Origin: JAGVSR01 sp963750715
Lineage (GTDB): Bacteria > Pseudomonadota > Alphaproteobacteria > Rhizobiales > Hyphomicrobiaceae
Length of the DNA stretch: 64,000 nt
Reading direction: 5' to 3'
Assembly (NCBI GenBank): GCA_963750715.1
Contig: CAVVRP010000008.1
Span: forward strand, 62,001-126,000
Shown here: positions 55,668 to 64,000 of the stretch, in pieces
Layout: every line of letters starts with the position of its first letter
How positions within the stretch are numbered: the first letter of the stretch is position 1
The notes under the pieces: model-generated
The model's database searches: none
What the model saw: only the letters and a program-made list of their open reading frames with translations
What the model was told of the DNA's origin: nothing
Position numbers and translations under genes: made by a program

Positions 55668-56666
55668 TCATGGGGTCTGCCCCGTCGCTTCATAAATGCG
55701 CTTAATGAGATCCGATCCGACGCGGTCGGCCATCTCGACGTGAACCTGGCGCAAGGCCGCCCGCCACGCGGCCTGTTCCTCAAGTGTCGGCTCATGGAAG
55801 ATCGTCTTGCCGCTTTTTCGCATCTCGACCAGCAATTCCTCGTTCTCCTGCCGCGCCAGTTCATTCGCATACGGCGTGGCGTCAGCCAAGGCACGGCGCA
55901 GGGCGTCCCTGACGTTGGGGGCAAGCCCGTCCCAGAATGGCTTGTTGACGATCACGGCGTAGCCGAGAAACCCATGGTAGGTGAGTGTCGCGTGCTTCTG
56001 CACTTCGAACATCTTCTGCGTGAACATGTTGGCAGGCGGATTTTCCGTGCCGTCGACGACGCCTGTAGACAGCGCCTGATAGGCCTCCGAGAAAGCCAGC
56101 ATCTGCGGCAGGGCTCCGAGCGCCGTCATCTGCGCTTCGATGACACGCGAGGTCTGGATGCGCATCTTGAGACCCAACAGGTCATCGGGATTGTGCAACG
56201 GCCGGTTGGCCGAGAGAATCTTGAAACCGTTGTTCCAGTAACCGAGGCCGACGATGCCCTTGGCTGCCATTCGCTGCAAAAGCTCGGCGCCGATCGGACC
56301 TTGCGTGACCTTTGCCAGGTCCTCGGTCCCCCTGAAGAGATACGGTAGATCGAATACCTCGAAAACCGGTAGTCCGAGCGGCGCGAACTTGGACAGCGAT
56401 GGCGCCAACATTTCCACCGCGCCGAGTTGCAGGGCTTCGAGTTCTTCCTTGTCCTTGTAGAGCTGGGAGTTGGGATAGAGGTCGATGCGCACGCGGCCGT
56501 TCGTGTAGCTCTCCGCCAATTGCTTGAATCTCTCCGCGCCGCGGCTCTTGTGAGCTTGGGGTGCCGCGACGTGACTGAACTTGATCACGATCGGGTCGGC
56601 GGCAACGGATGCGGCCGGCCATGCGAGTATGCCAAGCCAGAAGAGCGCGAGGCGAAGGAATCTCAT
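55668..56666 (-). CDS. dctP: TRAP transporter periplasmic binding protein
   Basis: 332 residues. The signal peptide (LRLALFWLGILAWPAASVAA) precedes IVIKFSHVAAPQAHKSRGAERF, ELEALQLGAVEMLAPS, and the ligand-binding Arg region LKMRIQTSRVIEAQM with DGTENPPANM. Such proteins bind C4-dicarboxylates or other carboxylates. The open frame extends upstream to 56876, but MRFLRLALF fits a signal peptide start. Next to the serine-cycle genes; a dicarboxylate or glyoxylate-related ligand is possible but unproven. Confidence 0.92.
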   Translation of the reverse strand: MRFLRLALFWLGILAWPAASVAADPIVIKFSHVAAPQAHKSRGAERFKQLAESYTNGRVRIDLYPNSQLYKDKEELEALQLGAVEMLAPSLSKFAPLGLPVFEVFDLPYLFRGTEDLAKVTQGPIGAELLQRMAAKGIVGLGYWNNGFKILSANRPLHNPDDLLGLKMRIQTSRVIEAQMTALGALPQMLAFSEAYQALSTGVVDGTENPPANMFTQKMFEVQKHATLTYHGFLGYAVIVNKPFWDGLAPNVRDALRRALADATPYANELARQENEELLVEMRKSGKTIFHEPTLEEQAAWRAALRQVHVEMADRVGSDLIKRIYEATGQTP

Positions 56667-56838
56667 CCAGTGTTCCGCGCACGCTCTTGCTGTTGCCACG
56701 ATTTCGCAATTCCCCGCGTGAGCCGCACGACCCGAAGCACACGGTCTGCATCCACCGGCGCCAGCCACCAACATCCACAGCAGAAGCACGGCATCTTGGC
56801 AAGTCGAAGGGTCAAGGCGTAGGCACGCCGATCCTGCG

Positions 56839-57786
56839 TCACCGCCCGCCCCCCTTGCGCGATCTGGACGGTGCACCCGCAGCTACAATCTCGGCAGCCG
56901 AGATGGAAAACACTTCGCCCGCGCTGTCCTTGGTATCGAGCCAGAGGAACGGCAGATCGGAAAACTCGTTTTCGAGAATCGCGAGCCCCGTACCGACCTC
57001 CACGACGATGACGCCATGAGGCGTCAGATATCCTGCTGCCTCCCGAATGACCCGCCGCACAAGATCAAGGCCGTCTTCTCCGCCGGCGTGGGCAAGGATC
57101 GGCTCCGCCTTGAACTCCGGTGGAAACTCCGCGACCGCTCCAGCGCTAACATAAGGCGGATTGCAGATGATGAGATCAAACCGCTCGCCCTTCAGGCCCT
57201 GAAAAAGGTCAGACTTCACGAGCCTGATGCGGTCTTGAAGCCCGTAGTCAGCGATATTGCGCACCGCGACCTCCAGCGCGTCCGTGGACACGTCCGAGGC
57301 AACTACGTCAGCTGCCGGAAACGTCAACGCCGCCAGGATAGCGAGACAGCCAGATCCCGTGCACAGGTCGAGAACCCGGCCGATGCTGTCGGGATCCTCG
57401 ACAGCCGCACTCATTCCATCCGCCAACAGTTCGCCGATGTAAGACCGAGGAACAATCACGCGCTCGTCGACATAGAAACTGTGGCCCTGAATCCAGGCTT
57501 CGTTGACGAGATAGGACGAAGGTTTGCGCGTGGCGATGCGCAGCTCGAACAGCCGCGCGACCTTGACCCGCTCCTCGTGCGTCAGGCGGCACTCGAGCCA
57601 TGGCTCCAACTGATCAATAGGAAGGTCGAGCGCCTTGAGCAGAAGAAAAGCCGCGTCATCAGTGGCGCTCGACGTACCGTGCCCATAGGAAAGTGCCGCG
57701 CCCAGAAAGCGACTCGTGCCATAACGCAGCCAATCGCGAAGCGTCACCAGTTCGTCGATGATGCGTGGATCAGCAAGGCTGGACAT
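56839..57786 (-). CDS. prmB: ribosomal protein L3 glutamine N5-methyltransferase
   Basis: SAM-dependent methyltransferase, 315 residues. N-terminal helical domain; LDLCTGSGCLAILAALTFP is the SAM loop, VVASDVSTDALEVA the acidic motif, and ICNPPYVSAGAVAEFPPEFK the NPPY catalytic motif binding the target Gln. YVDERVIVPRSYIGELL before the SAM loop favours PrmB over PrmC. Clean frame, 14 bases from ugd. Confidence 0.93.
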   Translation of the reverse strand: MSSLADPRIIDELVTLRDWLRYGTSRFLGAALSYGHGTSSATDDAAFLLLKALDLPIDQLEPWLECRLTHEERVKVARLFELRIATRKPSSYLVNEAWIQGHSFYVDERVIVPRSYIGELLADGMSAAVEDPDSIGRVLDLCTGSGCLAILAALTFPAADVVASDVSTDALEVAVRNIADYGLQDRIRLVKSDLFQGLKGERFDLIICNPPYVSAGAVAEFPPEFKAEPILAHAGGEDGLDLVRRVIREAAGYLTPHGVIVVEVGTGLAILENEFSDLPFLWLDTKDSAGEVFSISAAEIVAAGAPSRSRKGGGR

Positions 57787-57800
57787 CGCAAGCCGCCCTA

Positions 57801-59123
57801 TTAGGTTTTAGTCGCGAGCCGTTGCCTTCCAATGCTGGTGTAATCGAAACCGGCCGCCCGTGCCACTGATCCGGAATAAATGTTGCGCAGATCGACCAGG
57901 ACATTGCCCCGCATCTTCGCCCGGCCCCGTTCCAGGTCGAGAGCGCGGAACTCGTTCCACTCGGTCAGGACCACCAGAACGTCGGCTCCCGTCAGGGCAT
58001 CCATGGTGCTGTCCGTCCACTCCACTCCCGGCAGGAGCGGTTCGGCATGCCGCCGCCCCTGCGGGTCGAACACGCGAACCCTGGCGCCGCGCTCCAGCAG
58101 CATCGGCACGATAACGAGGCTTGGCGCATCGCGCATGTCGTCCGTGTTCGGCTTGAAAGTGACGCCAAGCACCGCGACGGTCTTGTCGCGCACGGTGCCG
58201 CCGGCCGCTTTCTCGATACGGCTCGCCATCGCAATCTTGCGCTCATGATTGACACGTTCGACCTGTTCGATGATGGACACGGGGGCTTTTGCCTCGCGCG
58301 CAGTTCGTACGATCGCCGACACATCCTTGGGGAAGCACGAGCCGCCGTAGCCCGGGCCCGGATGCAGGAATTTGTCGCCGATGCGCTTGTCGCGGCCGAT
58401 GGCGTCGGCCACCTCCTGCACGTCTCCGCCGACTTCCTCGCACAGATCCGCAATCTCGTTGATGAAGGAAATCTTCATGGCGAGGAAAGCATTCGCGGCA
58501 TACTTGGCGAGTTCGGCCGACTCGCGGCCGACGAATACGACCGGTGCGTTGCGAATGGCGAGCGGCTTGTACAGGCGCTCCATCACGGCACGGGCGCGGT
58601 CGCAATCGGTGCCAACAAGAACGCGGTCTGGATGCGTGAAGTCCTGGATGGCGGAACCTTCCCGCAGGAACTCAGGGTTCGAACAGATGGCAACATCGGC
58701 GTCCGGACGAAGCGCCTTGATACGGCGTTCGATTTCCCGGCTGGTGCCCACCGGCACAGTCGATTTGGTGGTGATGACGGTGAAGCCGTCCATATGCGGC
58801 GTCAACTCCTCGACCGCCGAGAAGACGTACGACAGATCGGCGTACCCATCGCCGCGCCGCATTGGCGTACCGACCGCGAGGAACACGACGTCGGCGTTGC
58901 GCACGGCGGGGCCGAGTTCACCTGTGAACAGCAAGCGCCCGGCCTTCATGCTCCGGTCCATGAGGTCTTCCAGGCCCGGTTCGTAGATCGGCGACACGCC
59001 GCGGCGCATCTCGTCGAGCCGGCCCTTGTCTTTGTCGACGCAGGTGACCGTCCAACCGAATTCAGAAAAGCAAGCCGCCGAGACGAGACCGACATAGCCG
59101 GCGCCAATCATGCAGATGTTCAC
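57801..59123 (-). CDS. ugd: UDP-glucose 6-dehydrogenase
   Basis: Oxidises UDP-glucose twice to UDP-glucuronate. 440 residues: NAD motif MIGAGYVGLVSAACFSEFG, TKSTVPVGTSREIERR, NPEFLREGSAIQDF, and the catalytic Cys in HPGPGYGGSCFPKDV. C-terminal Rossmann domain FKPNTDDMRDAPSL. Supplies precursor for capsule, exopolysaccharide or glucuronosyl lipids; the plcP-agt pair elsewhere in this part could use it. Confidence 0.96.
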   Translation of the reverse strand: MNICMIGAGYVGLVSAACFSEFGWTVTCVDKDKGRLDEMRRGVSPIYEPGLEDLMDRSMKAGRLLFTGELGPAVRNADVVFLAVGTPMRRGDGYADLSYVFSAVEELTPHMDGFTVITTKSTVPVGTSREIERRIKALRPDADVAICSNPEFLREGSAIQDFTHPDRVLVGTDCDRARAVMERLYKPLAIRNAPVVFVGRESAELAKYAANAFLAMKISFINEIADLCEEVGGDVQEVADAIGRDKRIGDKFLHPGPGYGGSCFPKDVSAIVRTAREAKAPVSIIEQVERVNHERKIAMASRIEKAAGGTVRDKTVAVLGVTFKPNTDDMRDAPSLVIVPMLLERGARVRVFDPQGRRHAEPLLPGVEWTDSTMDALTGADVLVVLTEWNEFRALDLERGRAKMRGNVLVDLRNIYSGSVARAAGFDYTSIGRQRLATKT

Positions 59124-59186
59124 GTTTCTTCTCCACTTCGGTGCTCCGCCCGCCGGTACGCCAGGTGATGCAGCCGTAACGATTGT

Positions 59187-59918
59187 TTATACCTTAAACT
59201 CGTCGATCCTTGCGAACGACTGCCGCAGGGCGTCCGACCACGCGGTTGATAGTTTTTTGAAGTACTCATCATCCTGGCAAATCCGCTTCTCGCGGCGAAC
59301 ATCGAGTGTATCTCTCTCGTAGATCAGCAGGTCGATCGGCATGCCGACGGACAGGTTGGACCGAAGGGTTGAATCGAAAGACAGAAGAATGAGCTTGGCT
59401 GCCTCGCCGAGCCGCATGGCCGGGTCGGCGACACGGTCGAGTATCGGCTTGCCATATTTGTGCTCGCCGATTTGGATATAGGGTGTGTCGTCGGTCGCCT
59501 CGATGAAGTTTCCTTCGGAGTAGATCTGGAACAGACGGGGGCGTTCCGAACCGATCTGTCCGCCAAGAATGAATGACGCCGCAAAGCCCGTCTTGCTGAC
59601 TTCAAGAGCCGCGCCGTCGATCCTTCGCACCTCGCGCACCGCATCGCCCACGTGGCGCGCGGCCCTGAACATCGATGGCACCGTGAACAAAGATTCGGTC
59701 TTGCGGGTTTCGTCGTGGAACTTCTCGTTTAGACTACTGACGACCGATTGAGAGACCGAAAGATTGCCCGCCGTCAGCAGAACGATGACCCGCTCGCCGG
59801 AGTTGCGCCAGAAGTGCAGCTTTCGGTACTGGGAAACGTTGTCGACACCGGCATTCGTGCGGGTGTCCGCCGCGAACACCAGGCCGCGGTCCAGTCGCAT
59901 CGCGACGCAATAGGTCAT
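59187..59918 (-). CDS. anbu: Anbu proteasome-type peptidase
   Basis: Ancestral beta-subunit-like Ntn hydrolase, 243 residues. It begins MTYCVAMRLDRGLVFAADTRTNAGVD; after Met removal Thr2 is the N-terminal nucleophile, with Asp18 and Lys33 (YRKLHF) completing the proteasomal set. SVGMPIDLLIYERDTL near the end is typical. It is the last gene of the four-gene operon 63,161-59,187 (ATP-grasp, alpha-E, transglutaminase, Anbu) found in many Proteobacteria, with a role suspected in peptide conjugation and removal. Confidence 0.92.
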   Translation of the reverse strand: MTYCVAMRLDRGLVFAADTRTNAGVDNVSQYRKLHFWRNSGERVIVLLTAGNLSVSQSVVSSLNEKFHDETRKTESLFTVPSMFRAARHVGDAVREVRRIDGAALEVSKTGFAASFILGGQIGSERPRLFQIYSEGNFIEATDDTPYIQIGEHKYGKPILDRVADPAMRLGEAAKLILLSFDSTLRSNLSVGMPIDLLIYERDTLDVRREKRICQDDEYFKKLSTAWSDALRQSFARIDEFKV

Positions 59919-59955
59919 CGCGCGTCCTCAAGGTTTGTCGGTGCGTGGCGCAGTC

Positions 59956-60774
59956 TTACTGCTGGCTGCCTTGCTGATGGACTTCGACGGCCACGTCAAG
60001 AGCCTCCTTGTCCCCACCCCGCTGGATGCCGCGGATCGGCGCCGCCGAGGCCGCGTCAAGCCCTGTCGCTAGGCGCACATAGCGCTCGGTGGGACAGATC
60101 AGATTGGCGGGATCAAACCCGATCCAGCCGAGCCCCTCGACCCAGGCTTCGGCCCAGGCATGATGCGCTTCCGATGGCGCGAGGGTACCGGAAAGGAAGT
60201 AGCCGTTGACGTAGCGAGCCGGAATGCCGAGCTGACGGGCGGCCGAGATGAAGACGTGCGCATGATCCTGACAGACGCCGCGCCCGTCGGCCAAGGCGTC
60301 CGCAGCGCTTGTATGCTCATGCGTCACACCGATTTCATAGGCGACGCGAGCGCTCACCTCCCCCATCAGGGAGTGCAGCGTATCGAGACGGCCCTTCTCG
60401 TTGCACTTCTGGGCGAGTGCCCGGATTTCGCTGTCGGGTCTCGTCTGCGGAGTTTCCCTGAGATAGACGTTGGTCGGCGCGATCTCCGGCAGGCCGCGAC
60501 TCACGCCGACGCAATCGAAGGTCTCGATAAGGCCCGATGCGATGATCGTGATGCCGTCGTGCGCTCCCGACTGCGTTGTCAGATGCACAACATTGCCGAA
60601 GCCATCCATGAAGCGTACCGCGGTCTCGATACCCGGCGCCTCGATCGACCATTTGCGCACGCGCTGACCTTCGAAATCCGGCGGGGTCAGCCGCAGGGCT
60701 TCGACCGCATAGCGGGCCGTTTTTTCGTAGCTATATGTCGTGGTGTGCTTTATCTCGATCAGCATCGCGGTCAA
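59956..60774 (-). CDS. transglutaminase-like protein of the Anbu operon
   Basis: 272 residues. N-terminal beta domain (IKHTTTYSYEKTARYAVEALRL) then a transglutaminase-like core: catalytic Cys in GRGVCQDHAHVFISAARQLG, His in EAHHAWAEAWVEG and Asp in WIGFDPAN. Presumably amidase, peptidase or ligase activity on the product of its operon partners. The gap to Anbu is about 37 bp and to the alpha-E gene only 3 bp. Confidence 0.9.
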   Translation of the reverse strand: MTAMLIEIKHTTTYSYEKTARYAVEALRLTPPDFEGQRVRKWSIEAPGIETAVRFMDGFGNVVHLTTQSGAHDGITIIASGLIETFDCVGVSRGLPEIAPTNVYLRETPQTRPDSEIRALAQKCNEKGRLDTLHSLMGEVSARVAYEIGVTHEHTSAADALADGRGVCQDHAHVFISAARQLGIPARYVNGYFLSGTLAPSEAHHAWAEAWVEGLGWIGFDPANLICPTERYVRLATGLDAASAAPIRGIQRGGDKEALDVAVEVHQQGSQQ

Positions 60775-60777
60775 TAA

Positions 60778-61725
60778 TCACGCATTGAAGTGGTAGGCCT
60801 CCGAGATTTCATGTCCAAGCTGGTTATTGCGGCCGATGAAGTTGGTCAGGAACTCATGCAGGCCGCTCTGGAAGATGACATCGATATCTCCCTTCTCGAG
60901 CCGTGACAGCGTATCGGCCGCGGTCTTTGCACAGACGTTGCTGTTGCCATAGAAATTCGACAACTCCTCGAGAACCGCGTCGATCTCGCCATAGCAGGCG
61001 CGCAGCGATCTCGGCATCGCCCGATTCAGAATGAGATACTCGGCGATGTTCCAGGGCCGGTACGTGTCCTTGTAGACCCAGCGGTAGCTGCGATGCGCCG
61101 AAACCGATCGCAGGATGGCGGCCCACTGCACATTGTCGACCCCGCTTCCCACGAGCTCCGAACTTGGCAACAGGACATAATACTTCACGTCGAGGATGCG
61201 CGCGGTGTTGTCGGCGCGTTCGAGAAACGTCCCGAGCTGACTGAAATAGAACGTGTCGTTGCGCAGGATCGTGTTGAGCAGCGCACCGCGATAAGCAGCC
61301 GAACGCTCCTTGATCCAGTCGAGCAGGCGCGGCAGGCCGTCCGACGTCACGGCGTCTGGGTGGATGCTCTGAAATTCGATCCAGGAACTGTTGAGGCTTT
61401 CCCACATTTCCCGCGTCAACGACGTGCGCTGTGCGCGTGCGTTTCGCCGCGCCGTTGCGAGACAGGTCCGGATACTCGATGGGTTTTCCGGGTCGAACAG
61501 AAGGTAATTGACGACGTCCCGTGTCGCAAGCGCGCCGTACTTGCCCGAATAGCCCACTTCGCAGCCGGCGCTTTGCAGCGTCGAACGCCATTCCTGATGG
61601 TAGTCCTCGCCCTCGCGCGGCAACAGCACAATGCGATAGCCGACCTCGATCAGCCGGGCCATGTTCTCGGCTCGCTCAAGATAGCGCGATAGCCAGAAGA
61701 GATCGTTCGCGGTTCGTCCTAGCAT
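60778..61725 (-). CDS. alpha-E domain protein (DUF403)
   Basis: 315 residues, mostly helical, starting MLGRTANDLFWLSRYLERAEN, the family signature, with SQLGTFLERADNTARILDVKYY and NRAMPRSLRACYGEID. Function unknown; nearly always paired with the circularly permuted ATP-grasp protein encoded next to it. Clean frame. Confidence 0.92.
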   Translation of the reverse strand: MLGRTANDLFWLSRYLERAENMARLIEVGYRIVLLPREGEDYHQEWRSTLQSAGCEVGYSGKYGALATRDVVNYLLFDPENPSSIRTCLATARRNARAQRTSLTREMWESLNSSWIEFQSIHPDAVTSDGLPRLLDWIKERSAAYRGALLNTILRNDTFYFSQLGTFLERADNTARILDVKYYVLLPSSELVGSGVDNVQWAAILRSVSAHRSYRWVYKDTYRPWNIAEYLILNRAMPRSLRACYGEIDAVLEELSNFYGNSNVCAKTAADTLSRLEKGDIDVIFQSGLHEFLTNFIGRNNQLGHEISEAYHFNA

Positions 61726-61727
61726 TA

Positions 61728-63161
61728 TCAGTCCTGAAGAACCCAGGTGTCTTTCGTGCCGCCGCCCTGGCTTGAATTGACGACCAGCGAACCATTCTTG
61801 AGAGCAACGCGCGTCAGGCCGCCCGGCACGAGGCGGACCCTGTCACCGACCAGAACGAACGGCCTCAAATCGAGATGGCGCGGCGCAACGTCCGAGTCGA
61901 CCAGTGTCGGGCACGTCGAAAGGGCCAGCGTCGGCTGGGCTATGTAGTTCGACGGCTTTGCGAGGAGCTTGGCTCGGAATGCCTCAATCTCTTCACTCGA
62001 GGCCGACGGACCTATGAGCATGCCGTAGCCACCGGAGCCATGGACCTCTTTCACGACAAGCTCGGGCAAATGCTCCAGCACGTACTTCAGTTCCGATGGG
62101 TTGCGGCAATTGTGCGTCGGCACGTTCTGCAGGATCGGCGGCGTGCCGGTATAGAAGCGGACGATCTCCGGAATATAGCAGTAGATCGACTTGTCATCGG
62201 CGATGCCGGCACCCGGCGCGTTGACGATCGTAACGCGGCCGCTGCGGTATGCATCGATGAGACCGGGCACGCCGAGCATCGACGTGCGGTCGAACACCAG
62301 CGGATCGAGAAAATCGTCGTCGATGCGTCGGTAGAGGACGTCAATCCTCTGCAGACCCTGCGTCGTCTTCATGTGCAGGGAGCCGTCGATGACGACGAGA
62401 TCGCTGCCTTCGACGAGCTCGATGCCCATCTGATCGGCGAGGAAGGAGTGTTCGAAATAGGCGCTGTTGTAGAGGCCGGGAGTGAGCAGCGCGAGCACCG
62501 GGTCGCCATCGAGACCACGCGGCGCGACACTTTCAAGCGTCTCGCGTAGATTGTCGGGATAATTCTCGACCGGCGCCACGCGATTCTTGACGAATAGGTC
62601 GGGGAACATGTGCATCATCGTCTCCCAATTCTCCAGCATGTAGGAGACGCCGGAGGGCGTACGGGAGTTGTCTTCGAGCACGAAGAATTCGTTCTCGCCG
62701 GTGCGCACGATGTCGATGCCGACGATATGGGAGTAGATGCCCAACGGCGGGTCGACGCCAATCATCTCGGGAACGAAGGCGCTATTCTGCACGACGAGCT
62801 CGGCCGGGATACGGCCAGCCTTGATGATCTCCTGGCGATGGTAGACGTCATACATGAAGGCATTGAGCGCGCGCACGCGCTGCTCGATGCCCGCCTGCAG
62901 CCGCCGCCACTCACCTGCCGCGATGATGCGGGGCACGATATCGAACGGAATGAGCCGCTCGGCCGCCTCGCCGTCCCCGTAGACTGCAAATGTGATGCCG
63001 GTGCGCCTGAACAGCGCCTCTGCTTCGGTGCGCTTCCTGACGAGATCCTCGATGCGCTGACATGCGAGCCATTCGGCAATCTGCCGATATGGCTCACGCA
63101 CCTCGCCCCCGAAGCCGTGCATCTCGTCGTAAGCTTGACCCATGCACCCCTCGTCCACCAC
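61728..63161 (-). CDS. circularly permuted ATP-grasp protein of the Anbu operon
   Basis: 477 residues, DUF404/DUF407 type: PRIIAAGEWRRLQAGIEQRV, GIYSHIVGIDIVRTGENEF, LEDNSRTPSGVSYMLEN, LVVKEVHGSGGYGMLIGP and RPFVLVGDRVRLVPGGLTRVA. ATP-grasp enzymes of this group form amide or peptide-like bonds; with a transglutaminase-like enzyme and Anbu this suggests a make-and-break peptide system. First gene of the operon. The 180 bases upstream hold its promoter, not clearly identifiable. Confidence 0.92.
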   Translation of the reverse strand: MVDEGCMGQAYDEMHGFGGEVREPYRQIAEWLACQRIEDLVRKRTEAEALFRRTGITFAVYGDGEAAERLIPFDIVPRIIAAGEWRRLQAGIEQRVRALNAFMYDVYHRQEIIKAGRIPAELVVQNSAFVPEMIGVDPPLGIYSHIVGIDIVRTGENEFFVLEDNSRTPSGVSYMLENWETMMHMFPDLFVKNRVAPVENYPDNLRETLESVAPRGLDGDPVLALLTPGLYNSAYFEHSFLADQMGIELVEGSDLVVIDGSLHMKTTQGLQRIDVLYRRIDDDFLDPLVFDRTSMLGVPGLIDAYRSGRVTIVNAPGAGIADDKSIYCYIPEIVRFYTGTPPILQNVPTHNCRNPSELKYVLEHLPELVVKEVHGSGGYGMLIGPSASSEEIEAFRAKLLAKPSNYIAQPTLALSTCPTLVDSDVAPRHLDLRPFVLVGDRVRLVPGGLTRVALKNGSLVVNSSQGGGTKDTWVLQD

Positions 63162-63343
63162 TATACCCGCCTAAGTCATAGGCAAACCGCGGGCCAGAAC
63201 AACAACTCCTTTTACGAATTGAACTTTTAGATAGCGGCGCAGCGCCGACGCGCCCGACAAGGCATCATGTGCCTAAACTAAAGGCAAAAAAAGAGAGCAC
63301 TTCCGAAGCTACCCGGGAGCGCCCCCAAATTGTCATCGTAACA

Positions 63344-64000
63344 CTAGAACAGGCCTTCGATCTGGCCCTTATCGTTCAGCCGGATGGTATCGGCCGACGG
63401 GATCTTCGGCAGACCGGGCATGGTCATGATCTCGCCGGTAATGACCACGACGAACTCGGCACCAGCTGACAGGCGCAGTTCGCGCACCGGAACGATGTGG
63501 CCGGTCGGTGCGCCGCGCTTGGCGGGATCGGTCGAAAACGAGTACTGGGTCTTCGCCATGCAGACCGGCAGATGACCGAAGCCCATAAACTCCAGCTCCT
63601 TGAAGCGAGTTTCGACGGAGCTGTCGCACGAGATGTCCGCGGCGCCGTAGATCTCGGTGGCGATGGTGCGCACCTTATCGCGCAGCGGCATTTGGTCGGG
63701 ATAGAGCGGCTTGAAGGCGGACTTGCTGGAGGCGCACACGTTGACTATATGGTGGGCGAGCGCTTCGGTGCCCCGGCCGCCGTCGGCCCAGTGCGTGCAC
63801 AGGAACGCCTTGGTGCCCATGCTATCCGCGGCCTTCATGACTTCGGCGATCTCAGCATCCGTATCGGTGATGAAGCGGTTAACCGCAACGACGGCAGGCA
63901 CGCCAAATTTGTTGACGTTCTCGATATGGCGCTTGAGGTTCTCGCAGCCCTTGGCGACGGCCGCCACGTTTTCAGCCTTAAGGTCGTCCTTTGCAATGCC
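63344..64000 (-). CDS. ftfL: formate-tetrahydrofolate ligase, C-terminal part (5' end outside window)
   Basis: About 218 C-terminal residues: DDLKAENVAAVAKGCENLKRHIEN, GVPAVVAVNRFITDTDAEI, ADSMGTKAFLCTHWADGG, GFGHLPVCMAKTQYSFS, RELRLSAGAEFVVVITGEIMTMPGLPK and the end DTIRLNDKGQIEGLF. It activates formate to 10-formyl-tetrahydrofolate, the entry of C1 units into the serine cycle. Its presence with sga, mcl, mtkAB and ppc marks the right part as from a serine-cycle methylotroph. Confidence 0.95.
   Translation of the reverse strand, partial: GIAKDDLKAENVAAVAKGCENLKRHIENVNKFGVPAVVAVNRFITDTDAEIAEVMKAADSMGTKAFLCTHWADGGRGTEALAHHIVNVCASSKSAFKPLYPDQMPLRDKVRTIATEIYGAADISCDSSVETRFKELEFMGFGHLPVCMAKTQYSFSTDPAKRGAPTGHIVPVRELRLSAGAEFVVVITGEIMTMPGLPKIPSADTIRLNDKGQIEGLF

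Overview
The window appears to join two unrelated genomes. Positions 1 to about 29,724 are very GC-rich and look betaproteobacterial (Burkholderiales-like): an ilvB-ilvH-ilvC / psd-pssA / leuA block, and opposite it an RpoE-like sigma factor with DUF3619, DUF3106 and RDD proteins. From about 29,728 to 64,000 the DNA is less GC-rich and looks like a methylotrophic alphaproteobacterium (Hyphomicrobium-like, Rhizobiales): rpmI-rplT-pheS-pheT, serine-cycle genes (sga, mcl, mtkA, mtkB, ppc), formate-tetrahydrofolate ligase and an Anbu operon. The break falls on a GATC tetranucleotide inside the essential gene pheT, so a chimeric clone or assembly is more likely than natural recombination.

Left part: nearly every gene here is broken by single extra bases (usually G or C), whereas the right part is almost clean, so most left-side frameshifts are probably sequence errors. 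Coordinates in the left part span the whole gene across these breaks. Region by region: a truncated 2OG-Fe(II) oxygenase-like gene, leuA, pssA, psd, a small membrane protein, and ilvC/ilvH/ilvB on the minus strand (1-7,904); the plus-strand sigma-factor operon (8,258-10,320); a DMT transporter, ppa, a DUF3047 protein and a two-domain gamma-carbonic-anhydrase-like protein (10,269-13,725); a four-gene cluster for a B12-dependent 2-hydroxyisobutyryl-CoA mutase (hcmB, CoA ligase, meaH chaperone, hcmA; 13,760-18,367); a GIN-domain protein and an unrecognised gene (18,536-20,465); and an aromatic-acid uptake and activation cluster (two substrate-binding proteins, livHMGF, alpha/beta hydrolase, thioesterase, benzoate-CoA ligase; 20,469-29,415).

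Right part: translation genes (pheT fragment, pheS, rplT, rpmI), cold-shock protein and infA; a plcP-agt-like lipid-remodelling pair behind a possible Pho box; an amino-acid-type binding protein; a decayed family 2 glycosyltransferase; an ABC-F ATPase; tRNA-Gly(CCC); a radical SAM gene; mscL with an early stop; a DUF4212/solute symporter pair; proline iminopeptidase; a LuxR-type regulator lacking its phosphoacceptor Asp; then sga-mcl-mtkA-mtkB-ppc. A convergent TRAP transporter (dctM-dctQ-dctP), prmB, UDP-glucose dehydrogenase, the four-gene Anbu operon and the 3' part of ftfL close the window.

Functionally, the right part carries the glyoxylate-to-malyl-CoA half of the serine cycle (Sga makes hydroxypyruvate from serine and glyoxylate; Ppc makes oxaloacetate; MtkAB makes malyl-CoA; Mcl splits it to acetyl-CoA and glyoxylate), with FtfL feeding C1 units from formate. 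The left part carries a route turning 2-hydroxyisobutyrate (an intermediate of tert-butanol and MTBE breakdown) into 3-hydroxybutyryl-CoA, and a benzoate-type activation system. Because of the chimera, these pathways should not be assigned to one organism.
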